64,000 nt of DNA from UJ101 sp047975265 (GCA_047975265.1 JBKEDE010000016.1:62001-126000), one strand, 5' to 3'. Shown: positions 43,881 through 53,770, counted from the first letter of the stretch. Notes: generated by a model from the letters alone, not told the origin. Numbers and translations: made by a program.

Positions 43881-45407
43881 ATGCTTGTTAAAACTTTTGG
43901 TAGTACCACACACGGTGTTGATGCAATTACTATAGTTGTAGAAGTTAATATTGATCAAGGAATAGGTTATCATTTGGTTGGATTACCTGATAACGCTGTT
44001 CGTGAAAGTAGTTATCGTATTACTTCTGCTCTTGAAACGTGTGGTTATAAGATGCCTAGAAAAAAAATCGTCATTAATATGGCTCCTGCCGATTTGAGAA
44101 AAGAAGGAGCAGCTTACGATTTAACTCTAGCTACAGGAATTCTTGCCGCTTCAGGTCAAATTTTATCTCATGAATTAAATCAGTATATCATTATGGGAGA
44201 ATTATCTTTAGATGGAAGTTTGCAACCGATTAAGGGCGTTTTGCCTATAGCCATTCAAGCCAGAAAAGAAGGTTTTAAAGGCTTTATCTTACCCAAACAA
44301 AATGCACAAGAAGCCGCCATTGTAAACGATTTAGAGGTTTATGGAGCTGAAAATATTACAGAAGTAGTTAATTTCTTAAATCAGGAGAACAATACATTGG
44401 TTCCTACTCAATTTGATACCCGAAAAGAATTTTATGAAAATTTAGTGCAAATAGAACATGATTTTTCAGATGTTAAAGGACAGGAAAATGTAAAAAGGGC
44501 AATGGAAATTGCTGCTGCCGGCGGACACAATATAATTCTTATCGGACCTCCCGGATCGGGAAAAACCATGTTGGCAAAACGGATGCCCTCTATTCTGCCT
44601 CCTTTGAGTCTGCAAGAAGCATTAGAAACTACCAAAATACATTCTGTTATTGGAAAAACGTATGGAAAAGGATTAATTACCACACGTCCTTTTCGATCTC
44701 CTCATCACACCATATCCGATGTAGCTTTGGTTGGTGGAGGAAGTTATCCGCAACCCGGAGAAATTTCGTTGGCACATAACGGAATTTTATTTTTGGATGA
44801 ATTACCTGAATTTAAAAGAACGGTTTTGGAAGTGATGAGACAACCTTTGGAAGATCGCGAAGTAACTATTTCCAGAGCAAAGTTTACCATTACTTATCCT
44901 GCAAGTTTAATGCTCGTTGCATCAATGAATCCTTCTCCTTCGGGTTATTTCCTTGAAGATCCTAAAAATACATCGACTCCTATTGAAATAGAACGTTATT
45001 TGAATAAAATTTCAGGACCTTTATTGGATCGTATCGATTTGCATATTGAAGTAAATCCAGTACCTTTTGAAGAATTATCTGAAGAACGAAAAGGAGAAAA
45101 AAGTATTGATATTAGGAAACGGGTTACCCAAGCCCGTGATATTCAGTCTGAACGTTTTGAAAAGTTTAATCAACTTCACTATAATGCTCAAATGGGACCT
45201 AAACAATTAGACCGATTTTGTAAATTGGATGACCAAAGTATTCTTCTACTCAAAACAGCAATGGATCGGTTAAACTTGTCTGCACGTGCGTACGATCGAA
45301 TTTTGCGTGTTGCTCGAACTATTGCTGATTTATCTCGTCATCAAAATATAAAACCGGAACATATTGCAGAAGCTATTCAATATCGAAGTTTAGATAGGGA
45401 AATCTGA
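43881..45407 (+). CDS. comM: YifB/ComM-family Mg-chelatase-like AAA ATPase
   Basis: ComM-type helicases promote branch migration of DNA during natural transformation; the family is also common in bacteria not known to transform. The 508-residue protein has an N-terminal Lon-like fold (NINQGIGYH region, NMAPADLRKEGAAYDLTLA), Walker A GPPGSGKTMLAKR, SPHHTISDVALVGGG, Walker B GILFLDELPEF and a C-terminal Mg-chelatase domain. The ATG at 43881 is preferred over the upstream 43818 because MLVKTFGSTTHG is the family start. Confidence 0.94.
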   Translation: MLVKTFGSTTHGVDAITIVVEVNIDQGIGYHLVGLPDNAVRESSYRITSALETCGYKMPRKKIVINMAPADLRKEGAAYDLTLATGILAASGQILSHELNQYIIMGELSLDGSLQPIKGVLPIAIQARKEGFKGFILPKQNAQEAAIVNDLEVYGAENITEVVNFLNQENNTLVPTQFDTRKEFYENLVQIEHDFSDVKGQENVKRAMEIAAAGGHNIILIGPPGSGKTMLAKRMPSILPPLSLQEALETTKIHSVIGKTYGKGLITTRPFRSPHHTISDVALVGGGSYPQPGEISLAHNGILFLDELPEFKRTVLEVMRQPLEDREVTISRAKFTITYPASLMLVASMNPSPSGYFLEDPKNTSTPIEIERYLNKISGPLLDRIDLHIEVNPVPFEELSEERKGEKSIDIRKRVTQARDIQSERFEKFNQLHYNAQMGPKQLDRFCKLDDQSILLLKTAMDRLNLSARAYDRILRVARTIADLSRHQNIKPEHIAEAIQYRSLDREI

Positions 45408-45467
45408 ATTTTTCTTTTTTAATCGTGTAATTTTTTATAATTTAGTTAAAATACATACCTCGTATAA

Positions 45468-45941
45468 ATGGAAAAAATGGCTTTAGTAAAAGCGGTTCAT
45501 GTATTAACCGTTGTTTTATGGATTGGTGGGGTTGCTATGGTTACCACAACAATTATCCCTGCTGTAAAAAGAATGAAATCCAAAGAGAATCAGATTAAAA
45601 CTTTTGAACAAATAGAAGGTAAATTTGCTTTTCAAGCTAAAATAACAACATTTATTACCGGATTATCAGGGTTTTATATGATTTATGAATTGGATGCTTG
45701 GGATCGATTTTTATCTATAAAATATTGGTGGATGCATGCCATGGTTATTATCTGGTTCATTTTCACATTGATTCTGTATGTTTTAGAACCTTTTTTACTT
45801 CATAAATTATTTAAAAAATATGTTTTAGAAAACCCTGAAAAAACATTTAAGATTATGCATAGAGCCCATTGGGTTCTCTTGATTTTGAGCTTAATCACAA
45901 TAGCAGGCACGGTTGCCGGTTGTCACGGATGGTTTTTTTAA
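45468..45941 (+). CDS. Four-helix membrane protein, CopD/DUF2269-like
   Basis: A 157-residue integral membrane protein with four predicted helices and the motif HVLTVVLWIGGVAMVTTT near the N-terminus and HRAHWVLLILSL near the C-terminus. His and Trp at the helix ends recall the CopD copper-resistance and related DUF2269 families. The substrate is not known. It is convergent with yggS. It could handle copper or heme, but the only evidence is the motif similarity. Confidence 0.7.
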   Translation: MEKMALVKAVHVLTVVLWIGGVAMVTTTIIPAVKRMKSKENQIKTFEQIEGKFAFQAKITTFITGLSGFYMIYELDAWDRFLSIKYWWMHAMVIIWFIFTLILYVLEPFLLHKLFKKYVLENPEKTFKIMHRAHWVLLILSLITIAGTVAGCHGWFF

Positions 45942-45949
45942 AGATGTTT

Positions 45950-46621
45950 TTATGTTGTATAATTTCGAGAGCCAAAAATAGAACTTCCTACACGAATCAT
46001 GGTGCTTCCTTCTTCTATTGCAATAAGATAATCACTACTCATTCCCATAGAAATAAGTGTAAATTGGTTAGCAGTTAGAAATTGTTTTTTCAATTCTTCA
46101 AAAATCAGTTTAAGCGTTCTAAATTCCTCCCGAACTTGATTCATATTTTCAGTAAATGTAGCCATCCCCATAACGCCTTGAACTACAATATTTTTCAGTT
46201 CTTTAAATTCCGCTGAATGAAGTATTTTTACAGCTTCATTTGCTGATAATCCGAATTTAGAATCTTCTTTTGCTATTTTAATTTGTAACAGACACTTTAT
46301 AATCCGATTGTGTTTTTGGGCTTGTTTGTTAATTTCTTGCAATAATTTTAAACTATCAACCCCGTGAATTAATGCTACAAAATGAGCCATATATTTTACT
46401 TTATTACGTTGTAAATGCCCAATCATGTGCCATTGAATATCCTTGGGTAATGTTTGATATTTATCACACATTTCTTGTACTTTGTTTTCTCCAAAAATGC
46501 GTTGTCCGGCATCGTAAGCCTCTTGAATATCTTGAACAGGTTTTGTTTTTGATACGGCAACCAGCATTACATTTTTAGGAAGCGTATTGTGTATATTGCG
46601 TACGTTTTCTTTAATGGTCAT
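45950..46621 (-). CDS. YggS-family pyridoxal phosphate-binding protein
   Basis: A 223-residue PLP homeostasis protein (PLPBP) with a TIM-barrel-like fold. The PLP Lys lies in LVAVSKTKP, followed by FGENKVQEM, WHMIGHLQRNK, INKQAQKH and SMGMSSDYLIAIEEGSTMIRVGSSIFGSR, all family motifs. It is convergent with the CopD-like gene. No adjacent PLP-dependent enzyme. Confidence 0.95.
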   Translation of the reverse strand: MTIKENVRNIHNTLPKNVMLVAVSKTKPVQDIQEAYDAGQRIFGENKVQEMCDKYQTLPKDIQWHMIGHLQRNKVKYMAHFVALIHGVDSLKLLQEINKQAQKHNRIIKCLLQIKIAKEDSKFGLSANEAVKILHSAEFKELKNIVVQGVMGMATFTENMNQVREEFRTLKLIFEELKKQFLTANQFTLISMGMSSDYLIAIEEGSTMIRVGSSIFGSRNYTT

Positions 46622-46666
46622 AAAAAGGATTCTTTAAATAACATAAGATTTAAAGATTTTAATAGT

Positions 46667-47962
46667 TTATTTTATATGATCTACGACATCTTGTATTTTG
46701 GAGTAAGTACCTTGTACTACATTGTTTTCATCTAATAAAACGAATGTAGGAAAAGCGGTGATACCGTATTTTTCAAGATAAGTACTTCCTTTATCGTAAA
46801 AGTTTATCCATTTTTTATCTTTTACCAATTGATCGTATTTATGTTTATCACTATCTGCTCCAAAAGCAATGATTTCTCCTCCTTTTTCTTTCAATTTTTG
46901 ATACAAAGAAACCACGTGGGGTAAATCTTTTAAACAATGTGGACATTCGGGAGACCAAAATAGAAGTACTTTATTTTTTGCCTTTATTTTATGAATTGAT
47001 TTTCCATTGGGTAATTTTGAATCGGGGATAACAGCACCTTTTTTGATAGCACCAAATGCTTTCACTTTATTCTTTAAAACGGTTGAGATTTCACATGTTA
47101 GAGCGTCTACTTCTTTAATATATTCATTTGCTAAATTATCAAAACTATAACTTTTTAATAGATCTAAAATACGCGTAAGAACCAATTGTCCTCTTTCAGT
47201 CTCAATATCAACAGATTGTAACAATTCATCCAAATCTTTCTTTATATTTTGGTCTAAATCAGCTTTGCTCTTATAAATATTATTACCCAACATAAAATAG
47301 CTTAAAACATAATCGCCTAATAAATTGGTTGTTTCAAGATATTCTCCTGAGTTGGTTATTTTTTTTATAATATTTTTTCGTTCTGCTTTTGAGATCAATT
47401 CATTTTTTACTGAGCTATACATTGTCATATCCTTTTGACCTTTTATATAAAAATCCATTAAAGGATATTGTTCTAAATAGTTGGTGTCAAAAGAGTTATT
47501 TTCCAATCGCTCTTTCTCTGCTTTTGTAGCTTTATAAAAGGCTTCTTCTTTAGAGTAGATGCCTAAAATATAATCTAAAATTTTGTTAAGATTTTCTTTA
47601 TTTGCATCTTTTGTGTAGGTCTGGAAAGCATAATTAATAGTATTAGGCGGAAAAGTAGTAAAGTCAAGAGCTTCAGAAGATGTTTCAAATGAAATATCTT
47701 TGCCATCTGCCAATAGAAGAATAGTTTTTTTAGTATCCTCTATAATAATGAGTAATACACCTTTAAAATCTTCTGTTATTCGGTAATTGAATTCTCCTTT
47801 TTTATCGGTTTTTACAACAGCCATATTTTTATAGGAAATACCCTCTGCTTTACGAATGGTAACATCTTTATTTATATAATCCGAAAGGGTTCCTTTTATA
47901 TTAAAACCTGCAAAAAGTATTGTAGCTAAGCAAGTAAAAAGTATTACAGAAATTTTTTTCAT
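46667..47962 (-). CDS. Exported TlpA-like thioredoxin-fold protein
   Basis: A 431-residue periplasmic protein with a signal peptide, an N-terminal beta domain (IKGTLSDYINKDVTIRK, DKKGEFNYRI) of the type found in front of many Bacteroidota TlpA proteins, a helical middle region of about 200 residues, and a C-terminal thioredoxin fold with the redox motif CPHC in LLFWSPECPHCLKDLPH. It probably reduces or exchanges disulfides at the membrane, for instance in cytochrome c maturation. The promoter -7 (TATATTTG on the minus strand, 47994-47987) lies 25 bases upstream. It is unlinked to ccsBA at 62327. Confidence 0.88.
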   Translation of the reverse strand: MKKISVILFTCLATILFAGFNIKGTLSDYINKDVTIRKAEGISYKNMAVVKTDKKGEFNYRITEDFKGVLLIIIEDTKKTILLLADGKDISFETSSEALDFTTFPPNTINYAFQTYTKDANKENLNKILDYILGIYSKEEAFYKATKAEKERLENNSFDTNYLEQYPLMDFYIKGQKDMTMYSSVKNELISKAERKNIIKKITNSGEYLETTNLLGDYVLSYFMLGNNIYKSKADLDQNIKKDLDELLQSVDIETERGQLVLTRILDLLKSYSFDNLANEYIKEVDALTCEISTVLKNKVKAFGAIKKGAVIPDSKLPNGKSIHKIKAKNKVLLFWSPECPHCLKDLPHVVSLYQKLKEKGGEIIAFGADSDKHKYDQLVKDKKWINFYDKGSTYLEKYGITAFPTFVLLDENNVVQGTYSKIQDVVDHIK

Positions 47963-48002
47963 TTTTTAAACTTTGAATTAAAAAAACAAATATACCAAAA
48001 AA

Positions 48003-48023
48003 AGTCCCGAAAAAATCGAGACT
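48003..48023 (-). terminator. Terminator after the small PID-type protein gene
   Basis: Arms 48003-48010 and 48016-48023 pair at seven of eight positions; seven-plus T follow on the minus strand. It closes the T9SS-protein/small-protein unit. Confidence 0.65.
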
Positions 48024-48050
48024 CTTTAATTTTATATATTCTATTTAATT

Positions 48051-48257
48051 TTATTTCACCAATTTTGTTATATTTCTCTTGTAAAACCACACAGCTACCC
48101 CAAGTAAAACAATAATTAGTAAAACAGTATATTGATCAATGGGTAAGACATTGGGTTGAATGGGACCAATAAAATTATCACCCGGATCCGGTGGTGTTTG
48201 AGCGAACAGTACCATCTGACCGATAAGCCCTAATATAAGCATTAAAAACTTTTTCAT
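48051..48257 (-). CDS. Small signal-peptide protein with C-terminal membrane anchor and basic tail
   Basis: A 68-residue protein: signal peptide (about 1-19), a Pro/Asp/Gly-rich middle (PPDPGDNFIG), then PIDQYTVLLIIVLLGVAVWFY and a basic tail KRNITKLVK. This form (PID, hydrophobic helix, positive tail) is common at the C-terminus of Flavobacteriia surface proteins and as tiny stand-alone proteins next to T9SS substrates. Here it follows a T9SS protein gene by 17 bases. It resembles a sorting or anchoring signal with almost no passenger. Function unknown. Confidence 0.8.
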   Translation of the reverse strand: MKKFLMLILGLIGQMVLFAQTPPDPGDNFIGPIQPNVLPIDQYTVLLIIVLLGVAVWFYKRNITKLVK

Positions 48258-48274
48258 TTTAATTATTTTTTTAA

Positions 48275-50242
48275 TTATTTAATTATTTTCTTAGAAGTCG
48301 TATTTCCTTTCTCATCAATAACTTTTACGATATATACACCTGAATTATTAGGTAGTTTATGTAATGAATAGTTGGTGTTTGTGGAAACGTTGTTATCAGT
48401 ATAAACTAATTGACCCAAAACATTGTAAACTATTATTTTTGCTTTACCGGTCATTCCCTTAAATACCACATAACTTTCCCCTGAAGCATCTTTGGCTACA
48501 TCGATTACTCTATTGGTAATTTCTTCGACAACTTCATTATCTACGTCTACAGGAGCTTTACCGTAATACACAATAAATCTTCCTGTATCATCTGAAGAGG
48601 CTGTAAAACCGTAATCAAAATCAGAACCTACTCGTACAATCTTTTTAGTACGTTTATCTTCTAAATAATAGTTAGAGTTATTCAAATTATTGTCATCCGC
48701 TATTCTTACATTTCCTTTGATAGAATATTGATTTCCTGTTGTAGTAAACACTACTACCGGTAAAGGTTTTCCTACGTAAGATGTTTTATTAAATCCGTTA
48801 ATATCTAATCGTTTACCTGATAAATTCACTGATGCATCGGCATTTTCTTCTACCAAGTACATTTTGTCTACCAAACTAGTTGCCGTTTCAAGCCATGAAA
48901 CAATATCAACATCTGTATCAGCCTCTTCGGTAGCCCAAGGATTTGCTGCTAAAAAGACTTCTCCCTTTTTACTTCCATTTGCTGTTAAGGTTAATTTTAA
49001 TTCTTCAATCGCTTGTTGGCTAGAACTAACATAATTTACAGAAGAGCTTTTAGAATAACTCGCTGATTTTGGAGCCATTCTAGAAGTATTTTGTGTTCCA
49101 TCGGTTCCTGTATAACTTTCAGGAACTATTAAGTTTGTATAACTAAATGTTTTTATCCGATCATCAAACTTTAAAGTTTTTTCACCTGTAAAACTATTTA
49201 ATTTTAAATTAAACATGTAAAAAGGTCTAATTACATTAAACTGGTTACCTGTACAAGTACTTGAGGAAAAAGGATCAGTTGTATTTGCACAAGTAAATTT
49301 TATATACTTTCCAATTACATTCATATTAACAATCCCCGAATTAGCTGCACTACCTGAAGTCCCGACAGGAACGGCAAAAGCTTTTACAAGGCTGGGAGTA
49401 ATACTCGATTGATTTAACAATGTATAAATATCTATATTTTCAGTATAAGGATTTCCAAAAGCATAGATGTTATGTCCCCAATCAGCATCAGTTAAATTAG
49501 AAGCAAAATCACTAACTAAATCTTTATACAGCTCACCATATTTACTGGTTTCCCAGCTTTCATCTAAATCAGTATATTGAGTTAAGCTGGGTTTTATTGT
49601 TTCACTAATAGTACCTGAGAAAGGAACTCCCGCTATTTTGAATCGCTCTAAATTATCGTTGGTAACTTTAGGCGAAAACCCTCCATATTGTAAGTTTAAA
49701 GAGAAAGCTTTAGCTTGAAGCCCTGAGGGCTTTGCTGCCGGTGCTTCTACATTATAATCATCATTATTAAACCACCAAGCATAATTTGTATAACGACTTG
49801 TAGTACCAATACCACTTGCTTTTGTACCAAAAGATGAATTTTTTAAAGCCTCAACTAAATCTGTATCAACAAATGGGAAAGCTATACCCGGCATAATCAA
49901 GTCTTTTTGAGAAGCAAGGGCATGGGTCATAAAAGTTGCCTTTCCGGTACTGGTAACCCCTTCGGCTATTTGTAGCTGCCCATAAGCAATATTTTTATTT
50001 GCATCTGTGTAGACAAATGTTACATTAGTTCCATCTCCAGCATTTTTAAATTCTCCATCCAATTTAATATGTCCATCTGAAACAACTTTTCCATCAGCAA
50101 CTCCTACATTCAGCCCTCCTTTTGAATAAACCAAGGTTTGAGGTTGAACATGAACATTTCCTCCACTTGCAACATATATGCCCGACTGAGCACTTATCGC
50201 TACTGTACTTAAAATGAGTACAGGTAATAAAACTTTTTTCAT
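48275..50242 (-). CDS. Surface protein with type IX secretion C-terminal sorting domain
   Basis: A 655-residue protein with a Sec signal peptide (SAQSGIYVASGGNVHV after cleavage near 19), a long beta-rich passenger with GLNVGVADGKVVSDG repeats near the start and Thr/Ser-rich segments later, and a C-terminal type A sorting domain (GKAKIIVYNVLGQLVY, LPNNSGVYIVKVIDEKGN, TSKKIIK). It should be exported by the T9SS and displayed or released at the surface. No enzyme domain seen. The small PID-type gene follows it, and a minus-strand TACCTTTG at 50289-50282 is the probable -7 box. Confidence 0.9.
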   Translation of the reverse strand: MKKVLLPVLILSTVAISAQSGIYVASGGNVHVQPQTLVYSKGGLNVGVADGKVVSDGHIKLDGEFKNAGDGTNVTFVYTDANKNIAYGQLQIAEGVTSTGKATFMTHALASQKDLIMPGIAFPFVDTDLVEALKNSSFGTKASGIGTTSRYTNYAWWFNNDDYNVEAPAAKPSGLQAKAFSLNLQYGGFSPKVTNDNLERFKIAGVPFSGTISETIKPSLTQYTDLDESWETSKYGELYKDLVSDFASNLTDADWGHNIYAFGNPYTENIDIYTLLNQSSITPSLVKAFAVPVGTSGSAANSGIVNMNVIGKYIKFTCANTTDPFSSSTCTGNQFNVIRPFYMFNLKLNSFTGEKTLKFDDRIKTFSYTNLIVPESYTGTDGTQNTSRMAPKSASYSKSSSVNYVSSSQQAIEELKLTLTANGSKKGEVFLAANPWATEEADTDVDIVSWLETATSLVDKMYLVEENADASVNLSGKRLDINGFNKTSYVGKPLPVVVFTTTGNQYSIKGNVRIADDNNLNNSNYYLEDKRTKKIVRVGSDFDYGFTASSDDTGRFIVYYGKAPVDVDNEVVEEITNRVIDVAKDASGESYVVFKGMTGKAKIIVYNVLGQLVYTDNNVSTNTNYSLHKLPNNSGVYIVKVIDEKGNTTSKKIIK

Positions 50243-50339
50243 ATCATTAATAAATTTAATTATTACACACTAACTTAAGCACAAAGGTAAAAAAAAATTA
50301 GAAACTAAAAAAAATAAACTGATTATTTTTTTTAGTTGA

Positions 50340-51560
50340 TTAGCAATTAAACCTCGTTAAATCAATTACTTTTATTTTTTCTTCAATCTCTTTTTCGGAA
50401 ATATTTAATATTCCGGTGTATGTGTCAATATCAAACATATAGTCTCTAAAAATCACTTCACATAAAGAACGTAAGCCTCTGGCTCCCAATCCGAGTGTTA
50501 AGGCATGGTTTACAATAACTTCCAAAGCCTTGTTGCTCACCTTTAATTCTACATCATCTAAAGCAAAGAGTTTTGTGTATTGTTTAATTAATGAGTTTTT
50601 GGGTTCTGTTAAAATTTTGAGTAAGGCTGTTTTTTTCAAAGGATCTAAATAGGTCAGCACCGGGAGGCGTCCTATCAGTTCAGGAATCAATCCAAAAGCT
50701 CTTAAATCTTGTGCATTAATGTATTTTAATAGATTTTTTTTATCGATGTTTTCTTTTCTGGTTGTATTGTAGCCTATAATGGAAGTATTCAATCGATTAC
50801 TGATTTTATCATGAATACCTACGAAAGCTCCACCTGCTATAAATAGAATATTGGTGGTATTTACCTGAATGTATTTTTGATCGGGATGTTTTCTCCCTCC
50901 TTGAGGCGGTACATTTACAACAGAACCTTCCAAAATTTTTAATAAGGCTTGTTGCACTCCTTCGCCACTTACATCTCGCGTAATGGATGGATTATCACCT
51001 TTTCGGGCTATTTTATCAATTTCATCGATAAAGATAATTCCTCGTTCTGCTTTTACAATGTCGTAATCAGCATCTTGTAACAGACGAGACAAAATACTTT
51101 CAACATCTTCTCCCACATAACCGGCTTGTGTCAAAATAGTCGCATCAACAATGGTAAAAGGTACATTTAATAGTTTAGCAATGGTTTTAGCTAACAAGGT
51201 TTTGCCTGTACCGGTTTCTCCTGCAATAATAACATTGGATTTCTGAATTTCAACATCATTTTCATCTTCTTGTTGATTTAAAATTCTTTTATAATGATTG
51301 TAAACGGCTACCGATAATGTTTTTTTGGCTTCGTCTTGCCCTATCACGTATTGATCTAAAAATTCTTTAATGGCTTTTGGGGAATATAAAGTCAGATCTT
51401 CTTCTAATTGTTCTTGCGATTTATGGGAGAGTTCTTGCTTTATAATTCCATGGGCTTGTTCAGCACAGAGGTCGCAGATGTGTCCATCCAGTCCTGCTAT
51501 CAATAAATTAACTTCATTTTCGTTCTTACCACAAAAAGAACATTGGTTTTGTTCTGACAT
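50340..51560 (-). CDS. clpX: ATP-dependent Clp protease ATP-binding subunit ClpX
   Basis: ClpX unfolds substrates and feeds them to ClpP. The 406-residue protein has the N-terminal Cys4 zinc domain (CSFCGKNENEV, DLCAEQA), Walker A GETGTGKTLLAK, the pore loop GYVGEDVES, Walker B GIIFIDEIDKI and the C-terminal sensor region LGARGLRSLCE. An extra TTG codon directly before the ATG at 51560 is ignored. The minus-strand -7 box TATCTTTG (51584-51577) lies 24 bases upstream. clpP is not nearby. Confidence 0.97.
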   Translation of the reverse strand: MSEQNQCSFCGKNENEVNLLIAGLDGHICDLCAEQAHGIIKQELSHKSQEQLEEDLTLYSPKAIKEFLDQYVIGQDEAKKTLSVAVYNHYKRILNQQEDENDVEIQKSNVIIAGETGTGKTLLAKTIAKLLNVPFTIVDATILTQAGYVGEDVESILSRLLQDADYDIVKAERGIIFIDEIDKIARKGDNPSITRDVSGEGVQQALLKILEGSVVNVPPQGGRKHPDQKYIQVNTTNILFIAGGAFVGIHDKISNRLNTSIIGYNTTRKENIDKKNLLKYINAQDLRAFGLIPELIGRLPVLTYLDPLKKTALLKILTEPKNSLIKQYTKLFALDDVELKVSNKALEVIVNHALTLGLGARGLRSLCEVIFRDYMFDIDTYTGILNISEKEIEEKIKVIDLTRFNC

Positions 51561-51703
51561 CAATAAAAAATTTTTGCAAAGATATAAAAGATAAGAAAAA
51601 TCCTTATTTATCCCATAAAAATAATTACGGATTCTTTACAAGTTTAAGATATTTTTGAAATAGATAAAGGTTGAAATTTTACCTAAGTATAAATCAGATG
51701 GTT

Positions 51704-52579
51704 TTAATTAGCTTTCCACAGTTTTGATAAAAATTTTCCCTGAAGCATTTCTTGGTCGGTGTACATAAACAGGTGAAGTGATATCATAATAGCTTGAAAT
51801 TTATAAAGATAGAAACACACAGCCACAATTAAATGAAACAGAATAGTAATGCCTACAATAAAATTTTTTGTTCGTTTCATTAAAACTAATGGCACAAAAA
51901 GAGCTTGACTTAATAAGGTTCCGTAAGTAGCTACGGCAGATATGTAAATGTTGTTAGCCAGTAAATCATTTAAACCGGTTCCATCAATCCACATATGTTT
52001 TACTGAAAAATAAAAAGCTTGTCCGTTTAGCCAATCTCGTTCAAATAATTTGGCAATGCCGTTATCAGCATAAATTAAAAAAATATTACCGATTATAAGA
52101 CAAACCGCTAAATTAGAAATTAGATTAATAGTCGATTTATCAATTCTTAAAAAAGGGGTTTTGTATTTAAAAAGAGTTAAACGCGAAAAAGAATCAACAA
52201 AAACCATATAAAAAACGGTTACTAAAAGAATTCGGTCTATCCAATTAGTTACCTCTGGAGTAAGGATGAATTTTATGATAAATAACAAAAAAAACAATCC
52301 GGCTGTAAGATTTCTTCCAATTCCTAATAAATAAAGTATTAAGGTGATAGCATAAATGGAAAAAAACAGGTATACGTGTTCTCTAACCGCTATTAAAAAA
52401 GAAGATTGGCTTGAAGATTCAAACCAAGTGTTTAAAGAATAGAAATCTTTAATAGATTCTATATGAAACACAAAATCTAATAGTAAAACCGAACAAAGCA
52501 AAACTCTGAACAAAGCAGAGGCTTTGGTATAGTAGTTTTCTTTATTCAAAAAAGATATTATGGAATCGATTGAATTCAT
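51704..52579 (-). CDS. HTTM-like polytopic membrane protein
   Basis: A 291-residue protein with about seven membrane segments, beginning near residue 17 (ALFRVLLCSVLLLDFVF). The layout, with an early FYSLNTWF loop, an NWIDRILLVTVFYMVFVDSFSR turn and HMWIDGTGLNDLL, resembles the membrane part (HTTM) of vitamin K-dependent carboxylase-type proteins. No carboxylase domain is attached. It overlaps the stop of the previous gene by four bases, so the two are translationally coupled and likely act together. Function unknown. Confidence 0.72.
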   Translation of the reverse strand: MNSIDSIISFLNKENYYTKASALFRVLLCSVLLLDFVFHIESIKDFYSLNTWFESSSQSSFLIAVREHVYLFFSIYAITLILYLLGIGRNLTAGLFFLLFIIKFILTPEVTNWIDRILLVTVFYMVFVDSFSRLTLFKYKTPFLRIDKSTINLISNLAVCLIIGNIFLIYADNGIAKLFERDWLNGQAFYFSVKHMWIDGTGLNDLLANNIYISAVATYGTLLSQALFVPLVLMKRTKNFIVGITILFHLIVAVCFYLYKFQAIMISLHLFMYTDQEMLQGKFLSKLWKAN

Positions 52580-53193
52580 TCTTTTAATTCTATAACAGTT
52601 CTAATGTTAGGTAATGAATAAATGTATTCATACTCTTTATAATAAGCATGATCATATTTTGGAAGAATATTATGTGCTTTTAACCGGATGATAACATTTT
52701 TAAAGTTTAATGCCGAGTTTTCTTGTTGTATTTTTTTCGAAAGTTTATACAATCCGCTCTTATAATAAGGTATCCTTTCTTTGACCTCTTTGTAAACAGC
52801 TTGATTTCTATAATCTAACTTTGCTTCAGGATATTTCTCTGTATAATCATTTATGTTGTTAAAATAATCTATTTTTTGAGCATATAGCAAAAGTGCTCTG
52901 CAATAATAAAATGAATTAGCATTAAAAGGAAATTCTTCTTTTAAACGATTTTTTAAATCAGTGGAAAAATCAACTTTCATACTATCATTTTCTCCTTTAT
53001 TATAATAAACAAACTCAAGCGTTGAATAAACTTTTGCAGGTCGTACGAACATTCTGTAATTAGCAGGAAAAAAATCTCTTAAAGGTATAGGCGTATTTAA
53101 AAATGGAGAAAAAGGAAACGAGATCAAAATAGCTATGATTCCATAAATTGAAAACATAGTTAGAATGATAATTTGTATCGTTTTTCTTTTCAT
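52576..53193 (-). CDS. Membrane-anchored protein of unknown function, partner of the HTTM gene
   Basis: A 205-residue protein with one N-terminal membrane segment (8-28) and an extracytoplasmic helical domain with FPANYRMFVRPAKVYSTLE and a C-terminal KYDHAYYKEYEYIYSLP. Tyr, Phe and Lys are frequent. Such a pair, one single-pass and one HTTM-like protein with overlapping genes, is typical of a two-component membrane unit. No family name known. It begins 3 bases after the DUF4136 gene. Confidence 0.75.
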   Translation of the reverse strand: MKRKTIQIIILTMFSIYGIIAILISFPFSPFLNTPIPLRDFFPANYRMFVRPAKVYSTLEFVYYNKGENDSMKVDFSTDLKNRLKEEFPFNANSFYYCRALLLYAQKIDYFNNINDYTEKYPEAKLDYRNQAVYKEVKERIPYYKSGLYKLSKKIQQENSALNFKNVIIRLKAHNILPKYDHAYYKEYEYIYSLPNIRTVIELKE

Positions 53194-53196
53194 AGG

Positions 53197-53727
53197 TTAT
53201 TTTGGTGGAAAATTGATTAACAATTCATTGACCGAACGATTAACCATTTTTTCTTTTTCAGAAGGATTATTGACGGTACCGGTAGTGTTTTCAAAAACAC
53301 CTTGCCAAATCATTTCGCTTGAGTGTGCATCAATCATTTCTAAAACCAAACTACTGTCCTCTACTTCTTTTGTGATAGGAACCGATGTTCCGATATTAAT
53401 CCCAAAATTTCTTCCCCAGTTTCCTAATCCAACACCGACACTTCCAGTTTGTTTTTTACGGGTTCTTGTTGATGGAACAACATCTACATAAAAATCCGGA
53501 GTATCCAATAATTGATAGCCTTTTGCATTCATTTGACTTTCAATAGCGTTTAAAATACGCTTTCCATCTAATTCTGAAATGGTATTCAGATTCATGTTTG
53601 GATGAAAATTAAATGTTTTGTATTGAGCAAAATTGACCGAACGATCATAATCATACATGACTTTTGGTCCACTACAACTTACCGCTACAAACACGATTCC
53701 TAATATAATTCCAACGATTCTCTTCAT
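53197..53727 (-). CDS. DUF4136 lipoprotein
   Basis: A 176-residue lipoprotein (lipobox ending at Cys18, FVAVSC) with the DUF4136 signature: VMYDYDRSVNFAQYKTFNF, RILNAIESQMNAKGYQL, PDFYVDV, GVGLGNWG and VLEMIDAHSSEMIWQGVF. Found widely in Bacteroidota and Proteobacteria; role unknown. It heads a unit with the two membrane protein genes and has a good promoter at 53742-53770. Confidence 0.88.
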   Translation of the reverse strand: MKRIVGIILGIVFVAVSCSGPKVMYDYDRSVNFAQYKTFNFHPNMNLNTISELDGKRILNAIESQMNAKGYQLLDTPDFYVDVVPSTRTRKKQTGSVGVGLGNWGRNFGINIGTSVPITKEVEDSSLVLEMIDAHSSEMIWQGVFENTTGTVNNPSEKEKMVNRSVNELLINFPPK

Positions 53728-53741
53728 CTTAATATAATTTC

Positions 53742-53770
53742 CAAAGATATCAACAATTTTTATACCACAA
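53742..53770 (-). promoter_or_regulatory. Promoter of the DUF4136 unit
   Basis: Minus-strand TTG (53770-53768), 18-base spacer, TATCTTTG (53749-53742), 14 bases upstream of the ATG. Confidence 0.7.
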
